Positions 15,892-25,762 of a stretch of DNA of 34,693 bases are shown in pieces (positions within the stretch are counted from its first letter, which is position 1; every line of letters starts with the position of its first letter). The position numbers and the translations under genes are program-made. This DNA comes from an uncultured Ferrovum sp. (GTDB lineage Bacteria; Pseudomonadota; Gammaproteobacteria; Burkholderiales; Ferrovaceae), in contig CAITLJ010000064.1 in assembly GCA_903893215.1 (NCBI GenBank), positions 1 to 34,693 on the forward strand, in the 5' to 3' direction. Below the pieces are notes generated by a model. It did not search any database. It was not told the DNA's origin and saw only the letters and a program-made list of their open reading frames with translations.

Positions 15892-16737
15892 TTACGGCAG
15901 CTTTGCGCTGCCCGGCGGGGGCTGGTGTAGGAAATTTTCCACGTCACCCGGAAAACGGCAGTGCTGTCCAGCCATTTCCAGCCATTGCCCCAGGTTTTTC
16001 TGCTCGCCTGTGACCTGGTTCAGCCAGGGGCCATCGCGCACGGCGAGAAACTCGCGCAGGGCGCCGATTTCCACGCTTGGCTCGCCGTTCGCGGCGGTGC
16101 AGGAATGCAGGCGCGCGCATTCCATCACGCGACGGAACAGGCGGGGCCAGACCAGATGCGAGCGGGTGAGCGCACCCAGACCCTGCAACGGAAAGCCTGA
16201 GCGGGTGCAGTCGCTGGCCCACACGCCGAGTTGCTGGTCTCGTGCCTGGCGGCTGGCCCGACGCAGATGGCGCAGCAGCGCCAGTGGCAGCCCCGCCGAA
16301 AAGTCCGGATAGACTGCCCCGGCGGCAAGCAGTGCGCTGTTGACGCTGGGCAGGTGCAGCGCGACTGGCGGGCTGGTATCGCAGGACGGATACACCAAGG
16401 TGAGCAACCGGCCATAACGGTCCACGCCATGCAGGCAGAGCCAGACCGAGGCGCCGCTGGCGGGCAGGGCGAGCGCCTGCTGCAACGCTTCGGTGGCGGC
16501 CAGGGCGGCTGCCAGCGGCTGGTGTCCGAAGCCCGGTGGTGCCACACCATAATCGGTTTCCGGGGCATCCAGCCCAAGCAGGCGCAGCCGCACCCGGCCG
16601 CTGGCGTCCTGTTGAGTGCGTGCCAGCGTGACGCCCAGCCCGGCACCCTGCAGCAGGCGTGCGCTCAACGTGTCGCCATCGATCACGCTGTCGGTGTCCA
16701 GGTACGCACGGCACCATTGGGGTTGGGTGGCCTGCAT
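15892..16737 (-). CDS. Thermonuclease (SNase)-fold protein
   Basis: This is a staphylococcal-nuclease-like phosphodiesterase acting on DNA or RNA. In 281 residues the SNase core lies at about 10-180: VIDGDTL (metal-binding Asp22), RLRLLGLDAPE (Arg52, Asp57, Glu60) and DRYGRLL (Arg110). These align with Asp21, Arg35, Asp40, Glu43 and Arg87 of the model enzyme. An insertion separates the DAPE and YGR motifs, and about 100 residues without known motif follow the core. No signal peptide is seen from the chosen ATG at 16737, so the protein may be cytoplasmic, or the start may be wrong. The gene diverges from the membrane protein gene at 16816. Confidence 0.82.
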   Translation of the reverse strand: MQATQPQWCRAYLDTDSVIDGDTLSARLLQGAGLGVTLARTQQDASGRVRLRLLGLDAPETDYGVAPPGFGHQPLAAALAATEALQQALALPASGASVWLCLHGVDRYGRLLTLVYPSCDTSPPVALHLPSVNSALLAAGAVYPDFSAGLPLALLRHLRRASRQARDQQLGVWASDCTRSGFPLQGLGALTRSHLVWPRLFRRVMECARLHSCTAANGEPSVEIGALREFLAVRDGPWLNQVTGEQKNLGQWLEMAGQHCRFPGDVENFLHQPPPGSAKLP

Positions 16738-16815
16738 CTTTATATGCGGTGTCGCGGAGAATTTTTGTATGCTGCAGTTCTGATTGTAGCGACCAGTTGC
16801 AAATTGCGAGTTGAG

Positions 16816-18147
16816 ATGGATTTTCGTCGGCGGTGGCAGGCTTTGCATAACCTGAATCCCCTGTGGGTGCTGAGTGTGGGGGCGGTGATCCTTGCGATTG
16901 CTGCGGGCGCTCTGGTGCAGCGTCATCTGGCCGACAGTGTGCGGCTGGAGGATCGGTTGAGTGGTGGTGCCCTCGTTGATGCGTTGCGCCTGTATGCGCA
17001 AGCCGCCGCACCCGGTCAGCCCACGCGTCCGCAAGGGCTGGGGGATCTGGTTGACGACACGCGCGGTGGTCAGCATCGCTCCTGGCTGGACACCGTGAGT
17101 GCGGCCGCCCTTGGTGATCCGCTGCGCTGGACGCCGGTACGTGATGCCGAGGGACGCCTGATGGGCATGCAGCAGCGCGGCGGCGCGGCGACGAGCGCAA
17201 CTCCGTCTTCAGCGGCCGACGATGGTGGCGGCCCGGCCACTGCGTCCTACGTGCTGCAGGTGGCACCTGCGCCCGATACCGCCGGGTTTGACCAGTCCGC
17301 GCCCGAGGTGGTGTTGCCGCAACCCGTGATGCCGGAGGGGGGGCTGCCATCACTCAAGCTGGCTGGGTCGCCACCGGCGGTGGCCTTGGCGGGTGCCGCT
17401 GCGACGGCGCGCGCGGTGGTCCGGTCCGGTGCGGACCGGCAAGCGGCCGCCGGTACGGTGCCCCCCGTCAGTACCGCGCCGTTGGCCAGTCCCGCCGCGC
17501 CGGGGCTCAAGCCCAGTCGCATCATTGCCGGCCTCGAGGCGCGTCAGGTACTGCGTCTGAGTGGTGGCAACGACGAAGCGCCATTGCTGGTACCACGCCA
17601 TACCGTACCGGCGGGCAAACCGGCGCCCGCAGCCCGCAGTGCATCCGCCACGCCCCTCCATCCGATCATCAACACACGGGCACAAGGGCGTGCGGTAACC
17701 CCGGCGACAGTATCGTCGGTCGGTGGCCCTGGCGACCCCGGCGCGTCGCCGTCGGCCAGTCACGCTGCCGCAAAACCGGTTCGGGCGCCTGTCGCTGCCG
17801 AGCCGGCATCGCCAGACGTGCCGGAGCCACTGCCACCGGGGGTGCCGCTCAACGTGCCGATGTCACCACCCACCGCCAGCGGCGCGCGCGTCGATACGGT
17901 GATCTACGAAGAAGGACCGGCACTGCCCGCAGAGGCGCCGGTGCTGCCGGCAGACGCGTTGACGCCCACCGTGCCTGCCGGCGCCGCGGCCACTGCCAGT
18001 TGTCGTGCGCTGACCGGCGACAGCGCGCAATGCGAAGCGTTGGCGGACAGCGCCCCACCGCTCTACCTGCGCTGCTATCAGTCGTTGACCGAGCGAATCA
18101 ATGCCTGCCTCGCCGGCGAACCGGTGCCACCACTGATCACGCGCTGA
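16816..18147 (+). CDS. Membrane-anchored Pro/Ala-rich protein of unknown function
   Basis: I do not recognise this 443-residue protein as a named family. One membrane helix lies at about 16-36 with a basic N-terminus (MDFRRRW), so the bulk should be periplasmic. Residues 45-125 look folded: ALVDALRLYAQAA, LGDLVDDTRGG and GDPLRWTPVRDAEGRLMGMQ. This pattern recalls the body of GspG-like pseudopilins, but no prepilin-peptidase site is present. Residues 130-390 are low-complexity Pro/Ala/Val, probably an extended spacer. The last 50 residues carry four Cys in two pairs (C-x9-C and C-x10-C) and may form a small disulfide-bonded domain. The start is the ATG at 16816; the frame upstream is antisense to the nuclease. 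Confidence 0.7.
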   Translation: MDFRRRWQALHNLNPLWVLSVGAVILAIAAGALVQRHLADSVRLEDRLSGGALVDALRLYAQAAAPGQPTRPQGLGDLVDDTRGGQHRSWLDTVSAAALGDPLRWTPVRDAEGRLMGMQQRGGAATSATPSSAADDGGGPATASYVLQVAPAPDTAGFDQSAPEVVLPQPVMPEGGLPSLKLAGSPPAVALAGAAATARAVVRSGADRQAAAGTVPPVSTAPLASPAAPGLKPSRIIAGLEARQVLRLSGGNDEAPLLVPRHTVPAGKPAPAARSASATPLHPIINTRAQGRAVTPATVSSVGGPGDPGASPSASHAAAKPVRAPVAAEPASPDVPEPLPPGVPLNVPMSPPTASGARVDTVIYEEGPALPAEAPVLPADALTPTVPAGAAATASCRALTGDSAQCEALADSAPPLYLRCYQSLTERINACLAGEPVPPLITR

Positions 18148-18211
18148 ACGCGCAGCAGGCCACCCACGGTATGATCATGCCCTGATGACCGTGTGATGAC
18201 AGGAGTGCGTA

Positions 18212-19837
18212 GTGCAACATTTTGATGTGATCATCGTGGGCAGCGGCCTGGCCGGCTTGTCTTCCGCCCTGGAACTGGCGCGCAGCCGCAAGGTGGCCGT
18301 GATCACCAAACGGGCCCTGCTGGGTGGTGCCAGTGACTGGGCGCAGGGCGGCATTGCGGCGGTGATCGACCCCGAGGATTCGCTCGATGCGCATGTGGAT
18401 GACACCATGGTGGCCGGGGCGTGGCTGAACGATCCACAGGCTGTGCGGTTTGTGGTGGAGGGCGCTCCTGCGGCGGTGGACTGGCTGCTGCGGGAAGGCG
18501 TGCCGTTCACGCGCACCAGCGAGGAGCTGGTGGCGGGACTGCAACTGCACCGCGAAGGCGGTCACAGTCATTCGCGCATCGTGCACGCTGCCGATGCCAC
18601 CGGGCACGCCATCCAGGAAACGCTGGTGGCCAAGGTACGCGCCAACCCGAACATCACCATCCTGGAGTGGCACACCGCGGTCGACCTGATCACGGGGCAA
18701 CGACTGGTGGCAGCAGGCATTCCACTCGATCCGCATCATGTCCGCCGCTGCTATGGCATTTACGCGCTTGACCAGAAAACCGACGAGGTGGTCACGCTTT
18801 CTGCCGGACACGTGGTGCTGGCGGCCGGTGGTGCCGGCAAGGTGTATCTGTACACCACCAACCCGGATACTGCTTCGGGGGACGGGGTGGCCATGGCCTG
18901 GCGGGCGGGCTGCCGGATGGCCAATATGGAATTCGTGCAGTTCCATCCCACTTGCCTGTTCCATCCGCAGGTGAAGTCTTTCCTGATCAGTGAAGCCCTG
19001 CGCGGTGAAGGCGGCATCCTGCGCATTCCAGCCGAGCCCGGCCAGCCGCCCGCCAGCGGACACCGTTTCATGCCGGACCACGATCCGCGCGCCGAACTGG
19101 CGCCACGCGATGTGGTGGCCCGTGCCATCGACTACGAACTGAAGCGGCTCGGCCTCGATCATGTGGTGCTCGACATGACGCACAAGCCGAAGGAATTCCT
19201 GGTGGCCCACTTTCCGATGATCTACGAGCGCTGCCTGCAGCTCGGGATCGATATGGCCACCACACCGATCCCGGTGGTGCCCGCTGCCCACTACATGTGC
19301 GGTGGCGTGGTCACCGACCTGAACGGGCGCACCGACCTGCCCAACCTCTACGCGATTGGCGAGACCGCCTATACCGGGCTGCATGGCGCCAATCGTCTGG
19401 CGTCAAACTCGTTGCTGGAATGCATCGTGTTCGGTCAGGCAGCCGCGCGCCACATCCTGTCGCAGGTCAGCGAAGCACCTGCCTTTCTGCCGCCATGGGA
19501 CGCCAGCCGGGTGACCGACTCCGCCGAGGAAGTGGTGATCACCCACAACTGGGACGAGCTGCGGCGCGCCATGTGGAATTATGTCGGCATCGTGCGCACC
19601 ACCAAGCGGCTGCAGCGTGCTGCCCATCGGATTGACCTGCTCAAGCGCGAAATTGACGAGTACTACGCCAACTTCCACGTCAACAACGACCTGCTCGAGT
19701 TGCGCAATCTGGTGGTGTGCGCAGACCTGATCGTGAGGAGCGCGCTGTTCCGGCACGAGAGCCGTGGCCTGCATTACAGCCTGGACTACCCGGATACCGT
19801 GCCACGCGCCTTGCCGACGGTGCTGATGCCCGACTGA
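18212..19837 (+). CDS. nadB: L-aspartate oxidase
   Basis: NadB oxidises L-aspartate to iminoaspartate with FAD, the first step of de novo NAD synthesis; NadA uses the product. The 541 residues open with the FAD-binding VGSGLAGLSSALELA and continue with GGASDWAQGGIAA, REGGHSHSRIVHAADATG and PAAHYMCGGVVTDLNG. GLHGANRLASNSLLE lies in the second FAD region, and a C-terminal helical domain follows. The start is GTG with AGGAG 6 bases upstream. It converges with the glycosyltransferase gene; nadA lies 1.6 kb further on, on the other strand. Confidence 0.97.
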   Translation: MQHFDVIIVGSGLAGLSSALELARSRKVAVITKRALLGGASDWAQGGIAAVIDPEDSLDAHVDDTMVAGAWLNDPQAVRFVVEGAPAAVDWLLREGVPFTRTSEELVAGLQLHREGGHSHSRIVHAADATGHAIQETLVAKVRANPNITILEWHTAVDLITGQRLVAAGIPLDPHHVRRCYGIYALDQKTDEVVTLSAGHVVLAAGGAGKVYLYTTNPDTASGDGVAMAWRAGCRMANMEFVQFHPTCLFHPQVKSFLISEALRGEGGILRIPAEPGQPPASGHRFMPDHDPRAELAPRDVVARAIDYELKRLGLDHVVLDMTHKPKEFLVAHFPMIYERCLQLGIDMATTPIPVVPAAHYMCGGVVTDLNGRTDLPNLYAIGETAYTGLHGANRLASNSLLECIVFGQAAARHILSQVSEAPAFLPPWDASRVTDSAEEVVITHNWDELRRAMWNYVGIVRTTKRLQRAAHRIDLLKREIDEYYANFHVNNDLLELRNLVVCADLIVRSALFRHESRGLHYSLDYPDTVPRALPTVLMPD

Positions 19838-19862
19838 CCCGCGGTGCGCGGTGTCCGGCCCG

Positions 19863-21377
19863 TTACGGCCGCGCGGGTGTCTCGCGCTGCAGCACCGGGC
19901 AGGCCGCACCGCGGCAGTGCAAGCTGAGTTCGCCATACTGCTGCACGCGCAGTTCCCCTGGTAGCGCAGGCGCGGCCGCTGCGCGCAAGATCCAGCCATC
20001 CTGCCACGCGTCCGGTGCATGGGTCAGCGGCGCGCGCGCACCGCCCAGCGGTCCGGGCTGCACGTCGAGTGTGACGGCCACCGAGATACCCTGCCAGCTG
20101 GTATCTTCGATGAACAGGGCGTGACCCCGGGTGCGCGCATCGATGTCGTGGGCAATGGCTGCAATGTCCGGTCGCACGCGCGCCGTGTAGGCCGGAAACA
20201 GCCAGGCCGCGGCAATCAGCTTGAGTACGATAGTGGCGGCACACCAGCGCAGCAGTTGTCCATGGCGCCCGGGCAGCCGCTCGAAGCCGCTGGTGAGCAG
20301 GATTGCGGCAAGGCCGTACAACGGGGTCAGATAGCGGGTGCTGCTCTGCGGTGCCAGCCAGTAGGGCAGCAGGTTGAGGATGATGGCCGCCAGCAGGGCG
20401 TGGCTGTCCGCCGACAGGTGGCGCGCCGGCCACGTGCTGGCGACCGCTGCGGGTGGCGGCTGGCTGCCGCCATGCGCTTCCGGTGACGGTGCCGTTGAGA
20501 ATCCTGCCCGCCACATGGACCAGGCCAGCAACCCGGCGCACGGCAGCAGGTTGGACAGCGCATGCAGAGGGTAGACCACAAAATGGTGCAGGTAGGCGGC
20601 AGCCCCCTGATACCCCAGTTTCTGCACCACATCGTCCAACATGCCGCTGGCCATGGCACTGCCACCGGGCGAAACCCGGTACCAGGCCAGTGGCAGAAGC
20701 AGTAGCGGCGCGCCGGCAAAAAAGCGCAGACGCAGCAGCAGTGGCCAGGCCCGATAGGCCCAGAGGCTGGCAAACAGCATCCCGGCCAGGAACACGTAGC
20801 TGGTCAGCGCCTTGGTCATGAAGCCGAGCAGTGCCGCCAGTAGCGCCGTTGCCAGCCAGCCGGCGCGCTGCTCGCGCACCGCCAGCCAGCCCGTCAGCAT
20901 GGCAGTCAGCGTGAACAGCCCGAACAGGGCGTCGCTGTAAGCCAGCCAGCCGTAATAGAACAGCATTTCCCAGAGCGTCAGAAAAATCAGGGCGGCGCGC
21001 GCTGACCGTGCCGGGTCACGCCATACCCGCTGCACGGTGGCTGCCACCAGCAGGCCGCTGCCGACCGTGGCCAGCGCCGAGACCAGCCGCGCGGCGGCCA
21101 GTGTGTGTGGCCAGCCCAGCAGCGTGCTGAGCACCATGATCAGCCAGTTGAACAGGGGCGGTCGGCCGTAGGCCAATCCGAGCAGGGTGGGGTGCAGCCA
21201 TGCCTGGTGATACCACTGCTCATAGGCCTGGATGGTGTAGGCAGACTCTTCGCCGGTGTACTGCACATTGAACGGCAGGATCAGGAAGCTGGCTGCGGCC
21301 AGCCAGAACAGCGCCCAGCAGGCGCGTGCCTGCCCCATCTGGCCCGCCGGTGCGTGGATGGAGGCCCGGGCTGTCAT
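19863..21377 (-). CDS. GT-C type membrane glycosyltransferase (ArnT/PMT-like)
   Basis: This is a multi-pass inner-membrane protein of the family that moves a sugar from a polyprenyl-phosphate carrier to lipid A, glycan or protein on the periplasmic side. The 504 residues contain about ten hydrophobic segments. The first periplasmic loop has the typical acidic and YxRPP pattern (YTGEESAYTIQAYEQW, then LAYGRPPLFNWL). A soluble C-terminal part of about 120 residues follows the last helix. It lies between nadA and nadB but is unrelated to NAD synthesis; nucleotide-sugar genes on both sides suggest a role in surface glycan. Acceptor and sugar cannot be told. The start has no clear ribosome binding site and could lie a few codons further in. 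Confidence 0.82.
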   Translation of the reverse strand: MTARASIHAPAGQMGQARACWALFWLAAASFLILPFNVQYTGEESAYTIQAYEQWYHQAWLHPTLLGLAYGRPPLFNWLIMVLSTLLGWPHTLAAARLVSALATVGSGLLVAATVQRVWRDPARSARAALIFLTLWEMLFYYGWLAYSDALFGLFTLTAMLTGWLAVREQRAGWLATALLAALLGFMTKALTSYVFLAGMLFASLWAYRAWPLLLRLRFFAGAPLLLLPLAWYRVSPGGSAMASGMLDDVVQKLGYQGAAAYLHHFVVYPLHALSNLLPCAGLLAWSMWRAGFSTAPSPEAHGGSQPPPAAVASTWPARHLSADSHALLAAIILNLLPYWLAPQSSTRYLTPLYGLAAILLTSGFERLPGRHGQLLRWCAATIVLKLIAAAWLFPAYTARVRPDIAAIAHDIDARTRGHALFIEDTSWQGISVAVTLDVQPGPLGGARAPLTHAPDAWQDGWILRAAAAPALPGELRVQQYGELSLHCRGAACPVLQRETPARP

Positions 21378-21398
21378 GCGATCAATGCGATTGGGGGC

Positions 21399-22547
21399 TC
21401 AGGCCGGACCGATGCCGCCTGTGCGCTGGCTGTCCAGCGCGTGCTCTGTCGCTACAGGCGTCAGCGTGGGCGCCTTGGCGGTGGCCGGGCCATGCTGGGC
21501 CGCAAATGCCAGCATGCGGTCGATCGGTCGCCGTGCGCGCTCGGCCAGCGCCGGATCGACGTGGATCTCGTTGGCGCCGGTGGCCAGCACATGACGCACG
21601 GCCGCCAGACCGTTCATCGCCATCCACGGACAATGCGCGCAACTCTTGCAGGTGGCCGAATTGCCGGCCGTAGGCGCTTCGAGGAACACCTTGCCCGGAT
21701 TCTGCTGGCGCAGCTTGTGCATCATGCCGTTGTCCGTCGCCACGATAAAGGTCGTTGCCGGCATCTCGCGCGCGGCCTTCAGGATTTGTCCGGTGGAGCC
21801 CACCGCGTCCGCCAGGGCGATCACACTGGCGGGTGACTCCGGGTGCACCAGCACCACGGCATCCGGATGCGCCAGCTTGAGCGCGGCCAGTTCGTCGGTC
21901 TTGAACTCGTCGTGCACGATGCAGGCACCGTTCCACATCAGCATGTCGGCCCCGGTTTCCTGCTGGATGTAGGCCCCCAGATGGCGGTCGGGCGCCCACA
22001 GCACCTTGCGACCCTGCGCAGCCAGTTGACGCACGATAGGCAGTGCAATCGCCGAGGTGACCATCCAGTCGGCACGCGCCTTCACTGCTGCGCTGGTGTT
22101 GGCGTAGACCACCACCTCGCGGTCGGGGTTGGCATCGCAGAAGGCTGCAAACGCGTCGGCCGGGCAGCCCAGGTCGAGCGAACAGTTGGCGTCCATGTCG
22201 GGCACCAGGATGGTCTTGTGCGGTGACAGCAGTTTGGCGGATTCGCCCATAAAGCGGACACCGGCCACCACCAGGGTGGTGGCGCTGCTGTCACGGCCAA
22301 AGCGTGCCATTTCAAGCGAGTCGGCGACCAGTCCGCCAGTTTCCTCGGCAAGGTCCTGCAGGTCGGGATGCACGTAGTAGTGCGCCACCAGCAGCGCGTT
22401 GCGCTCGACCAGCAGGCGGCGGATGTCCTCGCGCAACCGGGCACGCTCGGTGGCCGATGGCTCGACGGGCACGCGCGCCCAGGCGTGCGCGGTACCGCAG
22501 GCGGGTTGGTCGTAGGAAACTTCGAAGGAGGTGCCGGGAGCGTTCAT
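21399..22547 (-). CDS. nadA: Quinolinate synthase
   Basis: NadA condenses iminoaspartate with dihydroxyacetone phosphate to quinolinate using an oxygen-sensitive 4Fe-4S cluster. The 382 residues are typical. Family blocks include [35 protein letters not shown] and [11 protein letters not shown]. The cluster ligands are visible at Cys122 (DANCSL), Cys209 (NGACIVH) and the CxxCxxC group at 300-306. The ATG at 22547 lies 8 bases after the stop of rmlD, with no good ribosome binding site of its own, so translation may depend on rmlD. A Thr/Pro tail of about 30 residues extends beyond the conserved core. Confidence 0.97.
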   Translation of the reverse strand: MNAPGTSFEVSYDQPACGTAHAWARVPVEPSATERARLREDIRRLLVERNALLVAHYYVHPDLQDLAEETGGLVADSLEMARFGRDSSATTLVVAGVRFMGESAKLLSPHKTILVPDMDANCSLDLGCPADAFAAFCDANPDREVVVYANTSAAVKARADWMVTSAIALPIVRQLAAQGRKVLWAPDRHLGAYIQQETGADMLMWNGACIVHDEFKTDELAALKLAHPDAVVLVHPESPASVIALADAVGSTGQILKAAREMPATTFIVATDNGMMHKLRQQNPGKVFLEAPTAGNSATCKSCAHCPWMAMNGLAAVRHVLATGANEIHVDPALAERARRPIDRMLAFAAQHGPATAKAPTLTPVATEHALDSQRTGGIGPA

Positions 22548-22555
22548 AGGCAGGA

Positions 22556-23437
22556 TTATGCCACCGCCGGGTCCTGCAGGCAGCGGCTCAGCGCGGTCTG
22601 CCAGGGCTGTACCGGACGGCCGAGCAGGCGCTCGGCCAGATCCAGCTGCAGCCGGCTGTTCAGGGGACGTGCGGCCGGCGTGGGGTACGCGCTGGCGGGA
22701 ATGTCTTCCACCTCGGTGGTGCGGCCGCTCAGCCGGAAGATCTCGCGCGCGAAACCTGCCCAGCTGGTACTGCCGGCGCCCGTGAGATGCACGATGCCGG
22801 CCGGGCAGGCCAGGCGGGTTCGCCCGTCCTGCCGGACCACCTGGCGCGCCACCAGCGTGGCGGTGTCTTCGGCCAGCTGACGGCACCAAGTGGGCGCACC
22901 GGTCTGGTCGGCCACCACCCGCAGGTGCGTGCGCTCCAGCGACAGTCGCAACATGGTGCGCAGGAAGTTGCTGCCACGCTGGCCATAGACCCATGACGTG
23001 CGCAGGGTGAGGTGCTGGCTGCAAGCTGCGGCCAGTGCCAGCTCGCCGGCGCGCTTGCTGGCGCCGTAAACGTTCAGTGGCCGGGTGGCGTCGGTTTCCA
23101 CGTAGGGTCGGTCAAGCGTTCCATCGAACACGTAATCGGTCGAATAGTGGATCACGGCGGCACCCAGTGCCTCCGCAGCCTGCGCCAGTGCTGCCACCGC
23201 GTGGTGATTAACGGCATGGCACAGGTCGGCCTCGGATTCGGCGCGATCCACCGCGGTATAGGCCGCCGGATTGACGATCAGGTCGGGGCGCAGGGCGCGC
23301 ACCTGCGCCCCGACGCTCTCGGGCTGCGACAGGTCCAGCAGGGTGCGGTCGACAGCAATCACCTCGCCCAGCGGGGCGAGCGCAGTGCGCAGTTCAAAGC
23401 CCAGTTGGCCTTGTACGCCAGTCAACAGGATTTTCAT
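22556..23437 (-). CDS. rmlD: dTDP-4-dehydrorhamnose reductase
   Basis: RmlD reduces the product of RmlC to dTDP-L-rhamnose, the last step of the pathway. The 293 residues have [15 protein letters not shown] for NAD(P)H binding, [28 protein letters not shown] and the catalytic YGASKRAGE. The ATG at 23437 gives the normal N-terminus; the longer frame is leader. It is separated by 10 kb from rmlBAC, is on the opposite strand and forms a unit with nadA. Its divergent neighbour is dapA. Confidence 0.96.
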   Translation of the reverse strand: MKILLTGVQGQLGFELRTALAPLGEVIAVDRTLLDLSQPESVGAQVRALRPDLIVNPAAYTAVDRAESEADLCHAVNHHAVAALAQAAEALGAAVIHYSTDYVFDGTLDRPYVETDATRPLNVYGASKRAGELALAAACSQHLTLRTSWVYGQRGSNFLRTMLRLSLERTHLRVVADQTGAPTWCRQLAEDTATLVARQVVRQDGRTRLACPAGIVHLTGAGSTSWAGFAREIFRLSGRTTEVEDIPASAYPTPAARPLNSRLQLDLAERLLGRPVQPWQTALSRCLQDPAVA

Positions 23438-23554
23438 CGGGAGCGTGCTCGGATGTGGAGGATATTGGAGGGGCAGCAATGGCGCATCACGGGCGGCCCT
23501 TTGCGCCCCCTGCATTTCCGGTAAACTTGGGGACTTTATTGGCGGAATCATCTC

Positions 23555-24430
23555 ATGTTGCACGGAAGTCTGGTGGCGATTGCCACGCCCATGCAGGAGG
23601 ATGGCGGTCTGGACCTCGCAGCCCTGCGCGCCCTGATCGACTGGCATGTGGCGGAAGGCACGGCGGGCATCGTGATCGTTGGCACCACCGGCGAGTCGCC
23701 CACGGTCACCGTCCCGGAACATAAGGCACTGATCGAGGAGGCCGTGCGCCATGCTAGCAGCCGCATCCACATCATGGCCGGCACCGGTGCCAACTCCACG
23801 GCAGAAGCCATCGAACTGGCGCGGTACGCGAAATCGGTAGGCGCGCATTCACACCTGTCGGTGGTGCCTTATTACAACAAGCCCACCCAGGAGGGCCTGT
23901 ACCGGCACTTCAGCGCCATCGCCGCCGCCGTCGACCTGCCACTGGTGCTCTACAACGTGCCCGGTCGCACCGTGGCTGACCTGCACAATGACACCATTGT
24001 GCGGCTGTCCGATGTGCCTAACATCGTTGGTGTGAAGGAAGCCTCCGGTGACCTCGGGCGTGCGCAAGATCTGTTCGCCAGGGTGCGCCCCGACTTTGCG
24101 TGTTATTCGGGGGATGATGCCACCGGCATGGCGTTCACTCTGCTGGGCGGACATGGCGTGATCTCGGTCACCGCCAACGTGGTGCCAGGCCCGATGGCGC
24201 GCATGATTGCCGCTGCCGGCGCCGGCGATGTGGCTACCGCGCGCGCCATCAACGCGCGGCTGATCGCCCTGCACCGTGACCTGTTTGTCGAGGCAAATCC
24301 GATTCCGGTGAAATGGGCGCTTGCTGAAATGGGCCGTTGTGGCCATGGCATCCGTCTGCCGCTGACGCCCCTTTCCAGTCAACACCAGGCGACTGTGCGA
24401 TCCGCGCTCAGCCACGCTGGTGCCCTTTGA
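23555..24430 (+). CDS. dapA: 4-hydroxy-tetrahydrodipicolinate synthase
   Basis: DapA condenses pyruvate with aspartate semialdehyde, the entry to lysine and diaminopimelate synthesis. The 291 residues match the family. Visible are GTTGESPT (pyruvate site), Tyr133 in VLYNVPGRT and the Schiff-base Lys161 in [11 protein letters not shown]. The start is ATG at 23555. BamC follows after 20 bases; dapA-bamC is a common proteobacterial pair. Confidence 0.97.
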   Translation: MLHGSLVAIATPMQEDGGLDLAALRALIDWHVAEGTAGIVIVGTTGESPTVTVPEHKALIEEAVRHASSRIHIMAGTGANSTAEAIELARYAKSVGAHSHLSVVPYYNKPTQEGLYRHFSAIAAAVDLPLVLYNVPGRTVADLHNDTIVRLSDVPNIVGVKEASGDLGRAQDLFARVRPDFACYSGDDATGMAFTLLGGHGVISVTANVVPGPMARMIAAAGAGDVATARAINARLIALHRDLFVEANPIPVKWALAEMGRCGHGIRLPLTPLSSQHQATVRSALSHAGAL

Positions 24431-24450
24431 GCACAAGGCTCCCCTACCGC

Positions 24451-25749
24451 ATGAATGCACCCAAGCAAGTTTCCCTGTACCTGCGCATCGCGCCGGCCCT
24501 TCTGGTGAGTGCCAGCCTGTTGTCCGGTTGCAGCCTGATCGACGCCAAGCGGGATGATTACAAGCGCGCCAACCGGCTGCCGCCGCTGGAAATTCCGCCG
24601 ACGCTGACCGTTCCGCAGGCCGACGACCGCTACACCATTCCCGATCCGAAGGACGTGGCCGCCTCGGCCACCTACTCCGAGTACGCCAAGAGCCGTGGAT
24701 TGCCCACACTGGCGGCAGGCTATGTGCCCGGCGTCGGTGTCGATCCGCAGTCGGCGCAGGCGCATATCGAGCGTGCGGGGGCCGAGCGCTGGCTGGTGGT
24801 GAACGGCACACCGGACCAGGTGTGGAACACGGTGCGCACCTTCCTGACCGAAAACGGCTACGAGATCGGCGCCGAGAATGCCACCCTCGGGGTGCTCGAA
24901 ACCCAGTGGGTGACCAGTCGCCCGCAGGTCGAAGATGACGGCATCCTGCGCAACCTGATCAACAGCCTGATTACCAATGACAACGCCAACAGCCTGCGTG
25001 ACCGCTACCGCTTCCGGGTGGACCACGGCCGCAAGGAGGGCACCAGCGAAATCTTTGTCAGCCACAAGGGGCTGGAAGAGGTCGTTGCCGGCAACACCGA
25101 CCGCACTGTCTGGCAGGCGCGGGCAAGCGAGCCGGACAAGGAAGCCGAAATGCTGAAGCGGCTGTTGATCAAGTTCGGGGTGGATCTGCCCGGCGCCCAA
25201 CAGCAGGTGGCGGATGCCACCTTGACCGCGCGTGCGCCCTCGGCCACCCCCGCCGACGTGCAATCGGGCAGCGCCGCAAAGCCCACGGTGGCTGCCGTTG
25301 GCACGGCGGTCACGCTTGAGACCGGGGCGGGTGGGGTGCCCGACCTGCTGGTGCCGGAGCCCTTTGACCGCGCATGGCGACGTGTCGGCCTGGCCATTGA
25401 GCAAGCCGGTCTGGGACTGCAGGACCAGGATCGCGACGAAGGCATCTACTTCGTGCAATACACCGCGGCCAAGGTCAGGCAGCCCGCTGCTGCCGGCGCG
25501 CCTGCCGCCAGCGGGTTCTTTGGCTTCCTTTCGGGGGTGGGCAGCGCGATGTGGCACAAGATCACCGACGATACGCCCAGCGCCGACAAGGCCGCCGCAG
25601 CGAACGTGCCGGACGGGGTCTACCGTCTGCTGGTCAGCAAGAGCGACCCGCGCGCAGCACGCGTGACGGCCCTGGACAAGGCTGGCAAGGCCACCGATCC
25701 GGCCACGGCGCGCGCACTGCTCGGCGTGCTGTCCGGCGCCCTGCGCTGA
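24451..25749 (+). CDS. bamC: Outer-membrane assembly lipoprotein BamC
   Basis: BamC is an accessory lipoprotein of the BAM complex that inserts beta-barrel proteins in the outer membrane. The 432-residue precursor has a lipobox LLSGC with the lipid-bearing Cys27, then an unstructured stretch rich in Pro (LPPLEIPPTLTVPQADDRY). Two helix-grip domains follow, joined by an Ala-rich linker: about 100-235, beginning near RWLVVNGTPDQVW, and about 300-432, near FDRAWRRVGLAIEQAGL. It is longer than the E. coli protein, mainly in the linkers. The start is not supported by a close ribosome binding site, but the signal peptide leaves little freedom. Confidence 0.93.
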   Translation: MNAPKQVSLYLRIAPALLVSASLLSGCSLIDAKRDDYKRANRLPPLEIPPTLTVPQADDRYTIPDPKDVAASATYSEYAKSRGLPTLAAGYVPGVGVDPQSAQAHIERAGAERWLVVNGTPDQVWNTVRTFLTENGYEIGAENATLGVLETQWVTSRPQVEDDGILRNLINSLITNDNANSLRDRYRFRVDHGRKEGTSEIFVSHKGLEEVVAGNTDRTVWQARASEPDKEAEMLKRLLIKFGVDLPGAQQQVADATLTARAPSATPADVQSGSAAKPTVAAVGTAVTLETGAGGVPDLLVPEPFDRAWRRVGLAIEQAGLGLQDQDRDEGIYFVQYTAAKVRQPAAAGAPAASGFFGFLSGVGSAMWHKITDDTPSADKAAAANVPDGVYRLLVSKSDPRAARVTALDKAGKATDPATARALLGVLSGALR

Positions 25750-25762
25750 GTGCCCGGCACGG

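Noticed and set aside
16231-16815. 195-codon upstream extension of the Pro/Ala-rich protein
   Set aside because: It is antisense to the SNase gene and lacks protein-like patterns; the membrane helix right after the ATG at 16816 marks the real start.
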